The notes below the pieces were generated by a model, which saw nothing but the letters and a program-made list of their open reading frames with translations, did not search any database and was not told where the DNA came from. Below are positions 13,401 to 27,000 of a stretch of DNA of 64,000 nucleotides, one piece after another (position 1 is the first letter of the stretch; every line of letters begins with the position of its first letter). Source of the DNA: Vitis vinifera (lineage: Eukaryota > Streptophyta > Magnoliopsida > Vitales > Vitaceae); NCBI RefSeq assembly GCF_030704535.1, contig NC_081808.1, forward strand, positions 22,881,501 through 22,945,500. The letters are read 5' to 3'. The translations under genes were made by a program, and so were the position numbers.

Positions 13401-16400
13401 ACATAATCCTACAAGACCAGAGAAATCATAAGGTACACCACATCAATTTTATTTTTGATAATCAAATGCCTAAGACAGTAAAACATTTGATTCAATGGTA
13501 ATAACTTTTACAATATAATATTACCTCATCAGAAGAATTTAAGAAATTTGGATTCTCTGTGATGAATTTTGCTATAGTGATGCTTGAATCAGAAAAAGGC
13601 AGCTTTACCATTATCTCCTTTGGGAGGGAGGGTGAGGACCTTGATTGGCATTGTAAGAGATACTTTTCTATCACATAATCATCGTAGGCATACATGCAAC
13701 CAGATTTTCCCAGAAGAAGGAAAGAATCTTGTTTATGCTTGCTTTGCTCACTGGAGCTTGAAACGATCACCATGTCAACACAAGGCTCAGGCAGATGAAT
13801 CCCCAATTTAATTGTGCGTGATTCAGTCTGCTCATTCAATAAGATCACCTGCCACATCAGAGTCAACCTTGAGTTAAGAAGAGTGATCAGAATTTCATAT
13901 AAAAAATTCAATATCCAAAACTGTGGACGTTGAAGATATATCCTCAAAACTCATGCTCAAATGTTGGATTAGTTGTTTCTATCCACATCTTCTGATGGCT
14001 AAGGCTTAAGGCGAGGTCAGCAACTTGAGAGGGTTGAACCTGAACTGACATAATGACTGGCTAAGCTTGGGGAGATGATTTTAGGCTTAGGATTGGAATT
14101 GAGTTGAAAATTCCCAACCATCCCAGTACGGATCAGGCACTGATGTCTCATGTCACCAAACACTAATCAGGCTTAATATTACATTCCATCAATATACAAA
14201 AATCACATATTATAATTATGTTTAAAAATGTAAGCCTAGGAGGTTTTTAACCAAATGTGAATATAGTGTTGTCTGAATTAATTTTAAATATTTTAAGATT
14301 TATAAAAAATTATCATTGGAAGAAGACCTAACCACAACTGGTTTCAAATGTTTCTTCCCTTGTTAAATAAGTAGGATGATCTGGTTAGTCACTTTGAATC
14401 TCCATTGATATCATGTTCTGAAAATATCCTCTTAGGTATGACTTAACAATAATCATTGTCATATAGGCATTAAGAAAGGATAAAATATGAAATATTTGCA
14501 TGAAACATAACATTCCACTATAACCAAGCAGCCCAACCAATCAGATCCAACCCACTATTTGGTTTTATTATCTCAATATCAAGGTAGGATTAGGTTGGGA
14601 AGCAGCCAGCTTGACAAACCCACAAGGCTAGCTTTTTTGGAAACAAAACATGACCCAACTGCTACCCTCCTAGCTATATAAGATGGAACTATGCAAAGTG
14701 GGATACTGTTTGGTTCATAATTCTCAACTAGGAGAAGATGTAGTACACTTTCAAGGAAAGATGGAAGCAGCAGAAGTTGAGATCTGAAGTTTATGAAATA
14801 CAAGGATATTTTATTAGTGAAACTAGAAACCGAAGCTATGCAATCTGCTACATGAGAATGGGTAGATAATGATAAAATTAATGTCCAAATACCTGCAATA
14901 AGTTTGTGGATTGAATGTCAGAGCCACCCATAACATATAGTCGAGTTGCCTTCCCATCTGCATAGGCCCATTTTAATGATGCTATAGGAATTTTTTCCAA
15001 CTTATATCCAAGATTGAGTTTGTAAATAGGAGCACTTTGAGAAGAATATAAATCTTTATCTGCTGCTGCTCCATTACTTGGATCTGGAATATGAAGAACA
15101 TTCCATATGAAAACATCTCCATTGCTGTACCCAACCACAACTTTACCTCCAAAAGGACACGCCCAGCATGCAGAAGTTACTGTCTTTGTGTCATGACTTA
15201 ATGGTTGCAACATATTTACACCAGTCTTGAAAATAACCTTGCTTTCTCGTATATCCCATAACACAATCAGACCATCTCTAAATATTATAAGAACCCTATA
15301 TTTGATCAAAAATCACAAGAGGGATGTAAGTTTTCAGGCCTTGCACAAATATAAGAAGAAACACCAATTGTGAACCTCCTAACGATAGCAGCTTAGAAAA
15401 GGTGAAAATAGGCCAGCAAAGGCAGGCCAAGCAAAGTAACTAATACTGGCCTTACATTTCCTATATCGTCTTTGTTCAGACAAACCATAATTTTCTTTTT
15501 CCAAATATGAACCACCGGTATTGGCAGCAAGGGTTCATTCAGGATCTATCTGATCAGTCTCTGAACTTTTCAAATTGTCAACAGGGCAAATGTAGATTAC
15601 ATTACAATACTATATGCATATACCATGCAAGTGAAGCCAACCCCTATTCATGAAGGGTGCATACTATATTTTCTAGGCTAAAATAAATGCCCTTTGATGC
15701 CTGTTTGCTAGTTTTTCCTAAAGTTAGACCATATAAAATGTGTTAAATTAAAATGTTATGTGCATCCAGATGTGTAAGAATATGCTCATCATTGTTGATT
15801 CTAGATATGGATCTCATCAAGGAAAACTACTGAAATGGAAAAACATCAACATGGAGATTACCTTTTACTTTCAGCAGTTGGTTGGGGCAGAATATGCATT
15901 ACAGCAGTGCCACCTGCAACTTCAGTTGGATTCCCTAGAGGAAGATGATTTATCAAGCTAAATATGGAAATAAAGGTGCAAATAGCACAAAAATAAATTA
16001 AGAAGCATATGTGCAGGTATTAACATTCAAAAGAGGTAAGAGCTATCCTGTTATACCACAGATAGCAGGTGCAGTATTAACATTAAGAAAGGATTAGAAG
16101 GTGTCAGCTATCCTGCCATAACAAAGGGCTGGGATGGAATTTTGCCTGATTTTCTGGAATGAGGCAGGGCTACCCTGGTCTGCAGCTCATTGTCACATTT
16201 AAACTAAAAAAAATAAGATCATGCATTGACTTCATTTTAATGTAAAAATCCTCTAAAGTCTCAAATAAGCTTGTCCTTAAAAATTATTTTCAGCAATAAA
16301 AAAGGACAACTGCAAGTTAATATTCTGATTGATGGGCTTAATTACTTTGTCCATGAATTATTGTGATACAAAATGCCATTTTAGTAAAACTAAAAGATGA

Positions 16401-19400
16401 AAAAATAGTGACAATTTATGGGCATAAAGTGTTGTATGATCAATGAGTAATCATACTAAATTTAGTAAAAATTTGGTAATGGCATCTCTTTCAACATGGA
16501 TTCATGTGCTTGGCTTTAAGTTCCTCAGCCTTATTCATGCTACAAATCTGAGGCCATGATTGCCAAGATTTACAGATTTCCACCAGTCCAATATACTGTT
16601 CTTTTAACATTAATGCTATTGCTATTATAACCTTAGCCATGGTTCACTGCTTCCAGAAAAAAAATAAAAAAATAAAAACTAGCTAGCATATATGAGATTC
16701 TAATTTCTAAAAGTTCACCTGTGGGGGTCAATGTGAAAGGTGTAAAAGAACTCATGCAACATTTGTCACAACAAATAGCATAACAATGAGACATAATTGG
16801 ATAGGAATCTATCTCACCATGAGAGGCTGTTGAAGGTATAGTGTATTTCATTTGCACCATATGACATGGTTCTTGTTCAAGCTTCAAAACAGAAATATTA
16901 CCAGAAGAGTCTCCAAGATACCTGCCAATGCACATAACACACCCATCACATATTTGAGGGCAGTTGCATGCATGTCTTGTTGTTAGTGCCCATTTTGGCG
17001 AAGAGATACTTACATGAAGAAACTTCGTTGCATGACCATAAAAGAGGTAATTTCTTCTTTAAAAACATGCACATGAGACAACAGCTTCTTGTCTATGTCC
17101 CAGACCTAAGTTATAATTTCCTTGGAAAATCAATTATCAAAATAATACATAGATAAGAAAAATAAAAAATAAAAACATGCACATGAGACAACAGCTTCTT
17201 GTCTATGTCCCAGACGAAAATCAATTATCAAAATAATACATAGATAAGAAAAAAAAAAAACAGTCTGCAAAATAATAATAATAATAAGTCATGTAAGACG
17301 GTTTTAAAGCCCCTTTCCCATTTTTATTTAAAGCATTTCAACTTGAAAACCTCATGAATGCATTATCTAAGTCTGAAATACTACTTATAAGTGTTTTTTT
17401 TGTTAGAAAAAAAAGAAGTTCCAGTCCATGATTGAAAACTCTTATTGAATTTAGATTTGTCTCATTGAAGTATGAAACATTTTAATAATACCAAGTTTAT
17501 ACTCATTTTAAAATCAATACATGAAAAATACTAGGCATCGCCAAGTTTATTAAACAATTGTGTATCTGGCCACATTCATTATTTTCAATTTCATTTTCAA
17601 GTATGTTTATGGAAGTACTGAAAAGATAATAATAAAATAATATTTCTATTGTTGATGGCTTTAAGATCAATAAAAACACAATAACTATAAAAATCATGCC
17701 TATTTGGTGGATAAAATTCATTAAAACCTATTAAATACATTAGAATGGGGATGTTGAGGTCACAGTGTGTGTACCATTCAGTTTTTAGAATTTTTAGCAC
17801 ACAAAAAGGAAGAAAGGGAAAGAAAATCACGTTCCCATTATCTGTGTCCTGATAATTCCCAATCAGGACTCTTGACATATAATCTCTCATCAAACATTAG
17901 AGAAAAAAAGAAGCAATTAAAAGAGCCAAGCTAAAAATTCAGCAATTAGTCTAGTGAAAATGACTTGCCTCAATGTGATTCTCAGCAGTTACATTTAGAA
18001 GAATGCCTTGGTTCTCAATAAACTGAAGGAAAAAAAAAAGAAGAAGAAAATGGAATATGTTAATTTACCAATAAATTTAAAGTTCTGAAGATAATTAAAG
18101 CAATGCTAATGGAATTCAATTTCTCATGGTAAAAAGAAGAAACAACATCACATAAGACATGGAAGCAGAAACTGTAAAATATAAGAGGACATGGAGGAGA
18201 CAAAACCTGTAAAAACTTGCTTGGAACTGTCTCATTGGATTCAAGTAGAGCTTGAGTGTTGTCTTTGCCAAATAATTTAATTCGACCATCTCTGAGGAAA
18301 AATATGAGTCAGAAACAGCTTTCGTCTTATAGGTTCATCACTGTTTATATAATTAACTCCAAAATGTGCTCGAGATAATGGAGGCATACGTAACAGAATG
18401 CATTGACAACAAGAACTACAAAATTTAACAGAATGAACTTCTGAAATACATCTATCCATATAAATAACATATGATATATCAAAAACGAAGCTAAGTATGA
18501 AACATCATGACCAGGTGATATACAGTGTATTGCATCAAACAAAACCATACAACTACATAGATTTATGTACCAAATATAGAAATCAACATCAAAGAAAATT
18601 CAAAAGTAGGAAAAAGAAAACATTAACAGAAATATATTTAAAAAGTATTCATTTTGGTAAAACTGTGTGAGATGCTTTCAATGGCAACCAACATTAGAAT
18701 GTATGAATCAAAGTTTCCCCTAAATGAAAATTCATCACTCCATAATATTACATTCCAAGATATTGAACTGATATCAATGACTTTACATAGCAAAGAGACA
18801 TTAAGCACACGTTGGAAATTAGATTTCCCTTTTATTGTTTTCTATCTATTTTCTTGTATGAAATTATAACTGAATTGTACCATTAGAAGAAACGCCACTA
18901 ATCTTCGCAAATTATAATGAACTTGAAAAGGCTATTTCATGAACGCTAGAAAGCATCCTAAACCATCTGATGGCACCCGTTTTCTCCAGTTGATTGGGTC
19001 TCTAAATGAGTTCTACCTTCAAATGCTATGTAAAAGAGATAAAAGCAACTTGCATAGAACATCTGCCCTAAAAGAACTTAAAAACTTTACTTGACAATAG
19101 ATGGCAAAAGTAAAGGAACTTACCTTGTAGCAATTGCAAGTATCTTCTGAATCGAATCATAAGCAAATAAGATAGAACCCCCTGGAATTCCATAATGGAA
19201 AACCAGGCGTGGGTCTACATCTTGAGATTTCAAACCATCCAAACTTCCTCCAGGCTGCAACAGAACCAAGTAACATTATCAAAACAGGAAAACCCAAGTT
19301 GAACAATCCTTGCCTTGAACTCAAAGACAAAATTTGTGGTATATTGCCAGAGTTGACAGAACCAAGAAAAATTTGATAAGTATACAAGTAGGTCCAAAGA

Positions 19401-21804
19401 AAGCATTATCATAAAGCAATTGGAAGAAGGAAAGATTGCAAATTAGTTTTAAGCTTAACAACTATCTGAGAATTCAATGATATCGGCTTTTACAATGGTT
19501 CTGCATTCAAATTTTGCAATTTGCATCAGGAGCAGTGAATGATCAAGCAACAACTAACGTCCTTCATACATACATAGTAGAGGAAGAGTTCATCTTGGTT
19601 AGATTGAGTTAATCTTTTGCGTTAATTAATGGGAACGTTCTCCCTCAAAGTGGTCAGCGTGATGAATTTAAATTGAAAATGAAAACAAAATAATTTTTAA
19701 AAAAAAAAGAAAAAAAGAAAGGAAAAAAGAAACATTCTCTCGGGGCACAGTGACATGCACTCAATTCTTTTATATTTTACAAAGAGATTAAAATTTTCAT
19801 TTGGAAAAATAAAAAAGTTAACAAATATAAGATTAATCTCAAAAAAGAATTTGTTCTTTATTAGAAACAAATTTGGGGTATTTTTATAAAATAATTTGAA
19901 AAATATTTTAAGAATTTTTATGCTGTACATAAGTGTAGAGTACTGTTCGAAATTGAAAAAAAATATTATTTAATCCAAATTTTGAACAAAATTTATTCTT
20001 AAAATTCATAATTATTTCAGAAACATCAATATTTTATCAAAAAGGCCCCCAACCTCGAATATCGTACTCTAGGATTTGTAGTTCAATATCATGTGACTAG
20101 GATGAAGATATATGAAAAAAGTTTAAATTTAATTAAAGAAGAAAGAGGGAGAAGCTCAGAAGACAATAGAAGAGATTGAATCGAGGAAGGTAAAATAGTT
20201 TAATATTATTGGCGATGAGCAATTGCGTGAGAGGTGACATGTGGCTGATTGTTGTCATCAGAGGTACAAATACTGCAGGGCATCTGGCAGCAGAAGAGCC
20301 GATCCCATGCAAGTGGGCCCATAATGAGCAAATCCGAATTTCGGTTTTTGGGTCCGTTTGGATATGAATTATAAACATGGGCCCATGGGCCCATTCCATC
20401 TCCACCTATTCAATTACCACCGTCCAACACATGGCCATGTTGACTGTCATTATTGAATCCGAATCGAGTACACATTAATATAATGGCCTGCCATCAGCTG
20501 AAAGAGACAATGGCAACGGACACGCTTCGTCAATGTCTAGTGGATAAGACGCCCTGCTTCTGTGTCTTTTTCTTTTCTTTGGTCGGTGCACCAAATATTA
20601 GAATGGCCTCTTTTCTTTAGGGTCTTGGATGCTTTAAAACGTCTTATGACTCTCTAGACTTACGTGTCAGCTTCTTAGATTGACAGGTTTCTGTTTAAAG
20701 TCTTTATTAAAGTTTTAACGGAAAAGCAGAGATTAAAAACTATAGTAGGTAGGATCCTTGATACAATTTGTCAAAAGAGGTCACAATGACAACTAAATGT
20801 GATCGATAATTACAAACTAATAAGTTCTAAGAATGAATCATGGGTTCAGCTTAATTCAGTCCAACAATCTGAAATAAAACCATTGAAATCAGAGACTGAC
20901 ATCACATCGTACTCATCGAACCTTTTTCTTCTTTTATGATTTAGCTCAAATCCAAACAAACTTTATATATGGTCCATATGTCTATCCTAGTCTTCCTTAC
21001 CTTCAAATCCTTTTTCCTCTCACATACATCTTTCCATAGTTCTATCAACTCAGAAATGGCTCTCACCAAAGTGATGAACATTATAGATGGAAGATCGACC
21101 AATTGAAAGCAAAGAGAAAAAAGAAAAAAAGAAAAAGGAAAAGGCCAGAATGCAATCCAAATCCATATAAAGCAACCGTAATGACAACACATGAATCATT
21201 TCCGCTAACTTCAACCACACGGAAACCCCTCATGCTTATGGAGAACCTCATGGCTCCACTAGTCAGTCACAGTAAACGTTTGTACTGAAACACATTGAAT
21301 GAGGATCACTTTCCCACCAACTATATCTATTACGAATCATGCTAACTTGCGATTGTTCATGGCCCAATTTGTTGTCATGATTTCTTTCCATTTTCAGAAA
21401 TTTTAGAACTTAATTGCCATGTATTCTACTTTCTTATACAAACCAGGATCCATAGCCATTAAAACAAAATGAAACTTTTTTTTTTCTTTTTTTGAATCGT
21501 CAGAAATGAAGATCCACAGATCGTACAGTCAATTATTAAAAAAATTTAAATTTCGGAATCCACCTAAAATGATTAAAAATGACGCCAAATTCATTTTCTA
21601 TTCCAGAAAACATCGGTTCTTGTGCAGAGTCGATTCAAATTCGAGATTTCACCGAATGAGATTGAATATAGATAAACAAACAATCCTAACAGAGTAATGC
21701 TTGATGAATCAAAGAAAGCGATTGAAGATAAGTGAATTTGAACTTGAACTTGAACTTGAACTTACCTTCTTGGAAGCCTTCTCAACAAGCTTCTTGACGA
21801 ACAT
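7471..21804 (-). CDS. Tomosyn/Lgl-like WD40 protein with R-SNARE-like C-terminus (24 exons)
   Basis: Minus-strand exons in transcription order: 21766-21804, 19124-19254, 18207-18291, 17969-18022, 17014-17105, 16818-16921, 15862-15934, 14893-15295, 13525-13848, 13205-13408, 12599-12694, 12439-12502, 11919-12046, 10967-11213, 10649-10797, 10439-10563, 9748-9871, 9588-9646, 9006-9102, 8745-8925, 8420-8521, 8124-8242, 7705-7764, 7471-7572. Phases close to 1053 aa. The start MFVKKLVEKASKK is the first ATG in frame and typical of the plant family. The body holds degenerate WD40 repeats, e.g. VWDIDKK, LIVLWDIRESK, DVFIWNV and AIYFWDL. The last 54 residues form a SNARE-like helix, preceded by KKKYGFPISG. 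The family is plant tomosyn (At5g05570 class), related to yeast Sro7 and animal Lgl/tomosyn, which bind syntaxin-type SNAREs and regulate exocytosis at membranes. There is no transmembrane anchor. Oddities: intron 4 uses a GC donor, and exon 5 is partly duplicated in the preceding intron. Confidence 0.95.
12745..12836. repeat. Two-copy tandem repeat, 47-bp unit, in a tomosyn intron
   Basis: Copies start at 12745 and 12792, each beginning GAAAATGC and containing AATAATCTAGCAAAGAAA. They differ at a few positions. The repeat lies between the exons at 12599-12694 and 13205-13408, so it is intronic. Confidence 0.8.
17061..17252. repeat. Tandem duplication containing part of tomosyn exon 5
   Basis: A roughly 110-bp unit beginning AAAAACATGCACATGAGAC occurs at 17061 and again at 17171. 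The first copy covers the 5' part of the real exon (17014-17105) plus its acceptor and upstream intron. The second copy keeps the exon-derived bases up to CCCAGAC but lacks about 19 bases that in the first copy hold the acceptor. It is therefore a pseudo-exon within the upstream intron. Confidence 0.85.
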
Positions 21805-22200
21805 AGCCTGAAGCGTCTTCGAATCTGTGGTCAGAGAAGATTCGCTTGAATCAAAGGTGCGAAACGATGGAGAAGAAGACGTGAAGTGCTTTGTGAAAAT
21901 CGCTAGAAGGGAGCCTGTAGTGAGTGAAGAGAACGGTTCATCGCAGTTTGATGTTGGAAGCACAGACAAAATGAGCGGTTTTTTTTGGTTTTATAGAAAG
22001 GGAACATCGGATGCGTACACGTGGAGGGCGATTTGGTGGTTCGATTCCTAACGTTCGCGAGAAATAAGGGGGTTTGACGATTTGACCTCACAGCCACTGT
22101 GGAAAACGACAAAAGCAAAGCCAGCAAAGCAAAGCTTTGATGGCGATGCAAAGCAGCAAGGCTCAGAGCCTCAGAATCCGATTTGGCTATGATTTGATTC
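21805..22200 (-). promoter_or_regulatory. 5' leader and proximal promoter of the tomosyn-like gene
   Basis: This region precedes the MFVKK start on the minus strand. The frame stays open for another 55 codons upstream but begins with TTG and has no ATG, so it is not evidence of a longer protein. It is GC-richer than the AT-rich DNA beyond 22200, as gene-proximal DNA is here. No core promoter element was assigned. Confidence 0.35.
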
Positions 22201-23158
22201 TATTTATACTAAAACCAGATGAGTTGGAGCTTTTTAGTAACTTGTTTGAGTAGTTAAAATAACGGAAAATAATAATTCATCAGTATTTATGGAATAGAAA
22301 AAATATATTTTATAATAATATTTTTTTTGAAATTAGTTTTCTAGTTTTGAAATAACTTTTCTTATAAATGCAAAAAATTTCAAATTTAAAAATTAAAATG
22401 ACAAATGTATGAAAAAAACAAAAAACAAATGAAGGCTCATTTTTTTTCTTTTTTGTAATTTAATTGATGTTATTAATATGAACAAATTAACATGATAAAT
22501 GTATAATTTCGACCACTTTTAAAATAAAATTAATTAGTTTTTTTTTTACCATTTTTACCAAAGCATGTGATTTATTCTTGTTATTTTTTTTTTATATATT
22601 TATCACATTAAAATTTTATTTTAAATAATAACAAAAAATTAAGAATTTTTCCAATCCGATTTTCTTGTTGATGTTACTAAAAATCCATAATTTATGTGTG
22701 TATATATAGATATATATCCATATTTATTTATTAATTTTAGTTTAAAAATTATAAAAGTTAATCACATTAATTTTTCTATATTTATCACATTAATTAGATT
22801 ACACAAAAAAAGTTGTATAGTGTTCACTTTTTATTTGTTTCATATTTATCATTTTAATTTTTTCATCTTAAAAAAAATAAAAATAAAGTTATTGAAAAAT
22901 AGCTAATATATATAAAGTAATAAAGAATAAATTTTTAAACAATTTTATAAAATACAAGTTTTAAATAAAAATAAAATAAAATAGAATCCCAAACAATAGG
23001 TCTACTAGAAGTTCATAGGTGATTTCAAGTTTTGTTTTCTAACTTTTGCAAATCCTCAAATTGTTGGTATTGATTGAATGTATGGGATGAAACCTATAGA
23101 TGAAGGTATAAATAAATAATCGGTATATAGTACCCTAAAATGACTAAAAAGAGAAAAT
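22201..23158. other. AT-rich intergenic DNA, no gene seen
   Basis: Very AT-rich with long A and T runs and short reading frames only, e.g. at 22694-22906, which is low-complexity. No transposon ends or protein relics were recognised. Confidence 0.4.
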
Positions 23159-23314
23159 AACAAATCATATTATTAAACACTGAATCAATTTTAACGATAT
23201 GAACACTATTTTTCATGTGAGCTTAACTTGAAAGGTAACAAATCATATTATTAAACACTGAATCAATTTTAATGATTTGAACACTATTTTTCATTTGAGC
23301 TTAGCTTGAAAGGT
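23159..23314. repeat. Two-copy tandem repeat, 78-bp unit
   Basis: The unit starts AACAAATCATATTATTAAAC at 23159 and repeats at 23237, ending CTTGAAAGGT at 23314. The copies differ by only a few substitutions, so the duplication is recent relative to the surrounding DNA. Confidence 0.9.
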
Positions 23315-23877
23315 AATAATCGAATATCAAATCAAATGATTTTTCTTCCTAAAGTAGCTTTATATTTATTATTATTCTTAAAATAAAATTTTCTCCTCTA
23401 ACGGTAGCAACAGGTGACTTTTTTTTTTTTTGGTAAGTAAGAGAATTATTGTATTATGGGGAGGTGCTAAAATAAAGTAGATTATTTTTATTTATTTATT
23501 TTTCTATTATATAAATAATTAAATAATTTAAAAATAAATAAATTTCTAATTAATTTAATTATATTTTATTTTTTTATAACTGAACATAACATTAAGTTTT
23601 GTTTAACGTAGGGATTAATTTCAGAATTGTTTCGCTGAAAGATCCAACAAAAGCTCCTTCCCAACTTTGTAAAACCCACTAAGCTGATAAGGACAAAGTC
23701 AAGTCACCTCAAATAATGAGGAAAACAAAGACCAAAAGCTAGAATCTAACTCACAGAGAAAAAAGAATGTGGGCTTGCAACTCCTAGATTGGAAAGGCAG
23801 CACAGATTTAACTAAACATCTTGCCCTACTTAGTCCTAATAAGTTTGATCAATCGTTCCTTACCGTCCCTAAATTTA

Positions 23878-24099
23878 GGTGATATTTGTTTTTTGGCTAA
23901 ATAAAAAAAGTTAAATTATTTAGCTTTTTTTTATTAAATTAAAAATAACTTATTAAAATCAACTAACATAATTAAACTAAACTTATTGATAACGAGTTCA
24001 CTTTAATTATATTGATTAATATTAACAAGATACTTTTAGATGAATAAAAAAAATTAAAATAATTGATTTTTTCTATTCAACCAAAAATCAAACATTACC
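23878..24099. mobile_element. Putative MITE with about 26-bp imperfect terminal inverted repeats
   Basis: The left end reads GGTGATATTTGTTTTTTGGC and the reverse complement of the right end reads GGTAATGTTTGATTTTTGGT, with similarity continuing for several more bases. The interior is AT-rich with no coding potential and the element is 222 bp. The flanks give TA on both sides but no longer clear target-site duplication, so the superfamily is uncertain. Confidence 0.55.
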
Positions 24100-25559
24100 T
24101 AAAAAAGCTAAGGTTAAATTGCACGGAACTCCGAACTACTTTAATTAGAAACAAACAAGACTCCTTGTCCTTTAGATAAGCCCATTTGGAGAGTCATTTG
24201 TTATACATTATTTGTGAATCAATGAAACAATTGAGATAACTAAACTTTAAACAAATATTTCAATTATTTGTAATACAACTATTTGTAAGGTTGTACTTGA
24301 TTGTATTCTATGAATAGGTTGCAGGTTAAAGAATTCTTTTAGTGAATTATATTGGTTAATTTAAGTTAATAATTTTCTTCTAACATTCTTGGATTCGACT
24401 TTATATACTTTTTGAGTTTTTATATTGACCCTGAATATACTTGATCCTTATTGATTCACCTACAAGGTTGTTCAAGTAAGTGTGATTGGGTTGTTTGGAG
24501 TATAATTTCATACATAAGTCATATTATGAGCTTGAATTCATAAAGAGCTTGAAACTAAGTTGGAAAAACCAAAATTAACAAAGGGCATCAACCAGTCTTA
24601 GTGCTTATTGCATTTGTGCTTTTTTTTTAATGCATATTTCTTATTTTGTTCAACTCTCCAAATTTCTTTTTGTATTATTATAATTTGCCTTAGCATTACG
24701 GTTTTTCATCTTTAAATACATTTCTTGGTTATGCTTTTACACTATCCTGTGCTCTAGAGCTTATTGTTATTATCTATGTATATTCTAGACAATCTTTGTT
24801 GAAAAAATTAGGTCTCAAAAAATGGGATTAAACTAGAGTTGACCAAGCCTAAACAAAACAAATAGGAAAAGAAATTCAAATTAAGACGCTTATCAAACTT
24901 GGCTGAGGTGTGACAAATAATGTCCTTCAAGTAGATCCGTCCTCCTTACATATCAAACTAGGTGCAATAGGGAATCGACATCCTATCTTTAGGATTCAAC
25001 AACCAAATACTTTACTTTAGGTGTAGACCTTTCAATAGGGAACAATATAGCTTGAGCTTAAAGAAATTCTTCAAGAATGAAGTTTGGATAAATAAATATT
25101 ACAATTAGAATGCAATAGTGTTCAGGTATGGTGCAAGGCTCCCACTCACATCTCCATAAGCTCATGAGGTTAAGAAAATGAGACAAGATATATGCCTGCT
25201 AAAATGTGTCATCCATTTGTGGGATTGGCACTTTACATTTTTTTTTTCACTTTAAAACACACTTTCACATACACACACATACGCATTCTTCCTACAAGTT
25301 TATTAATTAGATGACTAGGCTTTCATAAGAAAAACAACCTATCTCCTACAAAGGTATGTGATCATCTATGTTCAGTGATCCCACCTACACAATCTTTTAG
25401 TTATATGAATCAATTAGGACAAAACTTCCCGTTACTGGTAAGATGGTGACACCAAATCTTATACATTCCTTATTGGGGGTTAGGGTTGTGTCATTTTCTT
25501 CAACTCCATTCTCTACATTCTAGAGAGATACCTTTAACCTCTACCCTCTAAACTTCCAC
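24100..25559. other. Intergenic DNA, probably old repeats
   Basis: No coding frame of note. The sequence is AT-rich and unlike the flanking genes. It probably contains transposon-derived DNA, but I could not align any part to a known element type by eye. Confidence 0.3.
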
Positions 25560-25760
25560 CATTTGAGTGCCTAACATCTAGGTAGAACCATTGGGTGGAA
25601 GATCATAGGTCTAGGATTAGATCTAAGAACATCCAAATCTAGGTAAGTTCTCTAATCTCTTGTTCTAGATGCTGAAATGGTATTAAATGCATGTTTTCCG
25701 CTATGCTTAGGATCTAGATAAGCCTAGGGAGAATTACATGCACCTAACCTAATTAATAAG
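25560..25760 (+). mobile_element. Fragment of a Copia-type LTR, inverted relative to its neighbours
   Basis: The segment with AAGAACATCCAAATCTAGGTA followed by a run ending in a tract similar to AATTACATGCACC resembles the reverse complement of the LTR at 49598-51384 (around 49860-49990). The match is diverged. This places an LTR piece of the same family here in the opposite orientation to the pieces at 26690-27000 and 28750-29731. Confidence 0.45.
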
Positions 25761-26689
25761 GGGAATTGATGGACGTGGTCAACCTCCGATTTGCCAACAG
25801 TTTCCTCCTTAGCAACACCCTTAGGGTTCAAACTTGTGACCTCGACTCTGATACCATTTGTAGGATTTTAGGCATTACCAACTTTCCTAAAAGCAATTGT
25901 TGTCAAGAAAGACACATACCCTACCCTTATAGTGCATTCACCTAAGCACCCACGACATTCGAATACAAGGGAGGTTGATAGACGCGACCAACCTTCGATC
26001 TGCCAATACTATTTAATGCACATTCAAAAAACATGTAGCTTTAGTACTTAATTATGCATTTATTTTCTCTAGCTCATCCCACTCATGCATTATGATTAGA
26101 TTTTTGAATGGACACCCCATTTTCAATTTTAGTTGGGATATAAGATCCATTTTGAATGACTTACCATAAATCAAATCAATAGACTTAAAAAACCAAGTTA
26201 TTCTTATTTTCCAATAAGCTTAATCATGTCTGAAGAAGAATGAGAGTATAGAAATTGCTTCCATAACTAATGTGCAAGGTTGATTGGCTGTTCTTCTAAG
26301 GTGTTTAAACTTAATACTAGAGGCTAAGCTTTGATACTAGTCGTTAAGTTTATGCTAATCTTAGGTGAACCACTTATTGTGGATCTATATTTTTCACGTA
26401 CGTTCCCAGTCGATGACGAGACTCGTTTTCTTTGTAAAAAAATTGTATTTTATAAAAACTAGAGTAATCACTTATTTTTATTTAAAAAAAATTAAAATAA
26501 AAAATAAAAAACTAAAATGCTAAAAAAAATAACTCCTTAAATTGTTTGAAAAATGTATCTTTGAAAAACTCGAGTCTAGACCTAGGGATTAGGTTACTTA
26601 TTAGGAAGGTATCTTAAAAAGATAACACCCCTCTAAGCTCTAAAAAGATTTCTACTGGCTAGGTTGAAGAAAGTGTGACAATTAATCAA
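25761..26689. other. Intergenic DNA with probable transposon remnants
   Basis: Two similar short phrases, roughly GGAATTGATGGACGTGGTCAAC at 25760 and GAGGTTGATAGACGCGACCAAC at 25970, suggest an internal repeat about 210 bp apart. No coding sequence was recognised and the repeat family was not identified. Confidence 0.3.
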
Positions 26690-27000
26690 TAGATTAGGGA
26701 TACCAAGAAAAAAACAAAGGTGATTTTGTCTGAGACCAAATAACATGCTAATTGATTACTTTGAACTTGAGTCACTTAATCTAGCCTAAGAATAAATGTC
26801 CTAATTGATTAATTAACTTAATTGGACTCTAATCAATCAATTAGACAAGTGTAGGGATACCATTCATTGACCCACATGAAACTTTTCATATTTACCAAAA
26901 TGCCATTATGTATATAAGTGAACCAAGAACCAACCCAACCCTCATAAACTATGTTACTAAGGAATATGAACTTGAGTGGGGACCACTGACTGTAAATCCT
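26690..27000 (-). mobile_element. Copia-type LTR fragment
   Basis: This segment is collinear, with divergence, with the LTR at 50200-50460. Shared landmarks are the ATTGATTAATTAACT stretch, the phrase around GAACCAACCCAACCCT and GAGTGGGGACCA. Homology stops near 26992 and resumes near 28750, suggesting the LTR was split by later DNA. Confidence 0.5.

Noticed and set aside
21805-21969. N-terminal extension of the tomosyn-like protein
   Set aside because: The frame is open but starts at TTG and contains no ATG; the conserved family start MFVKKLVEKA is the first ATG.
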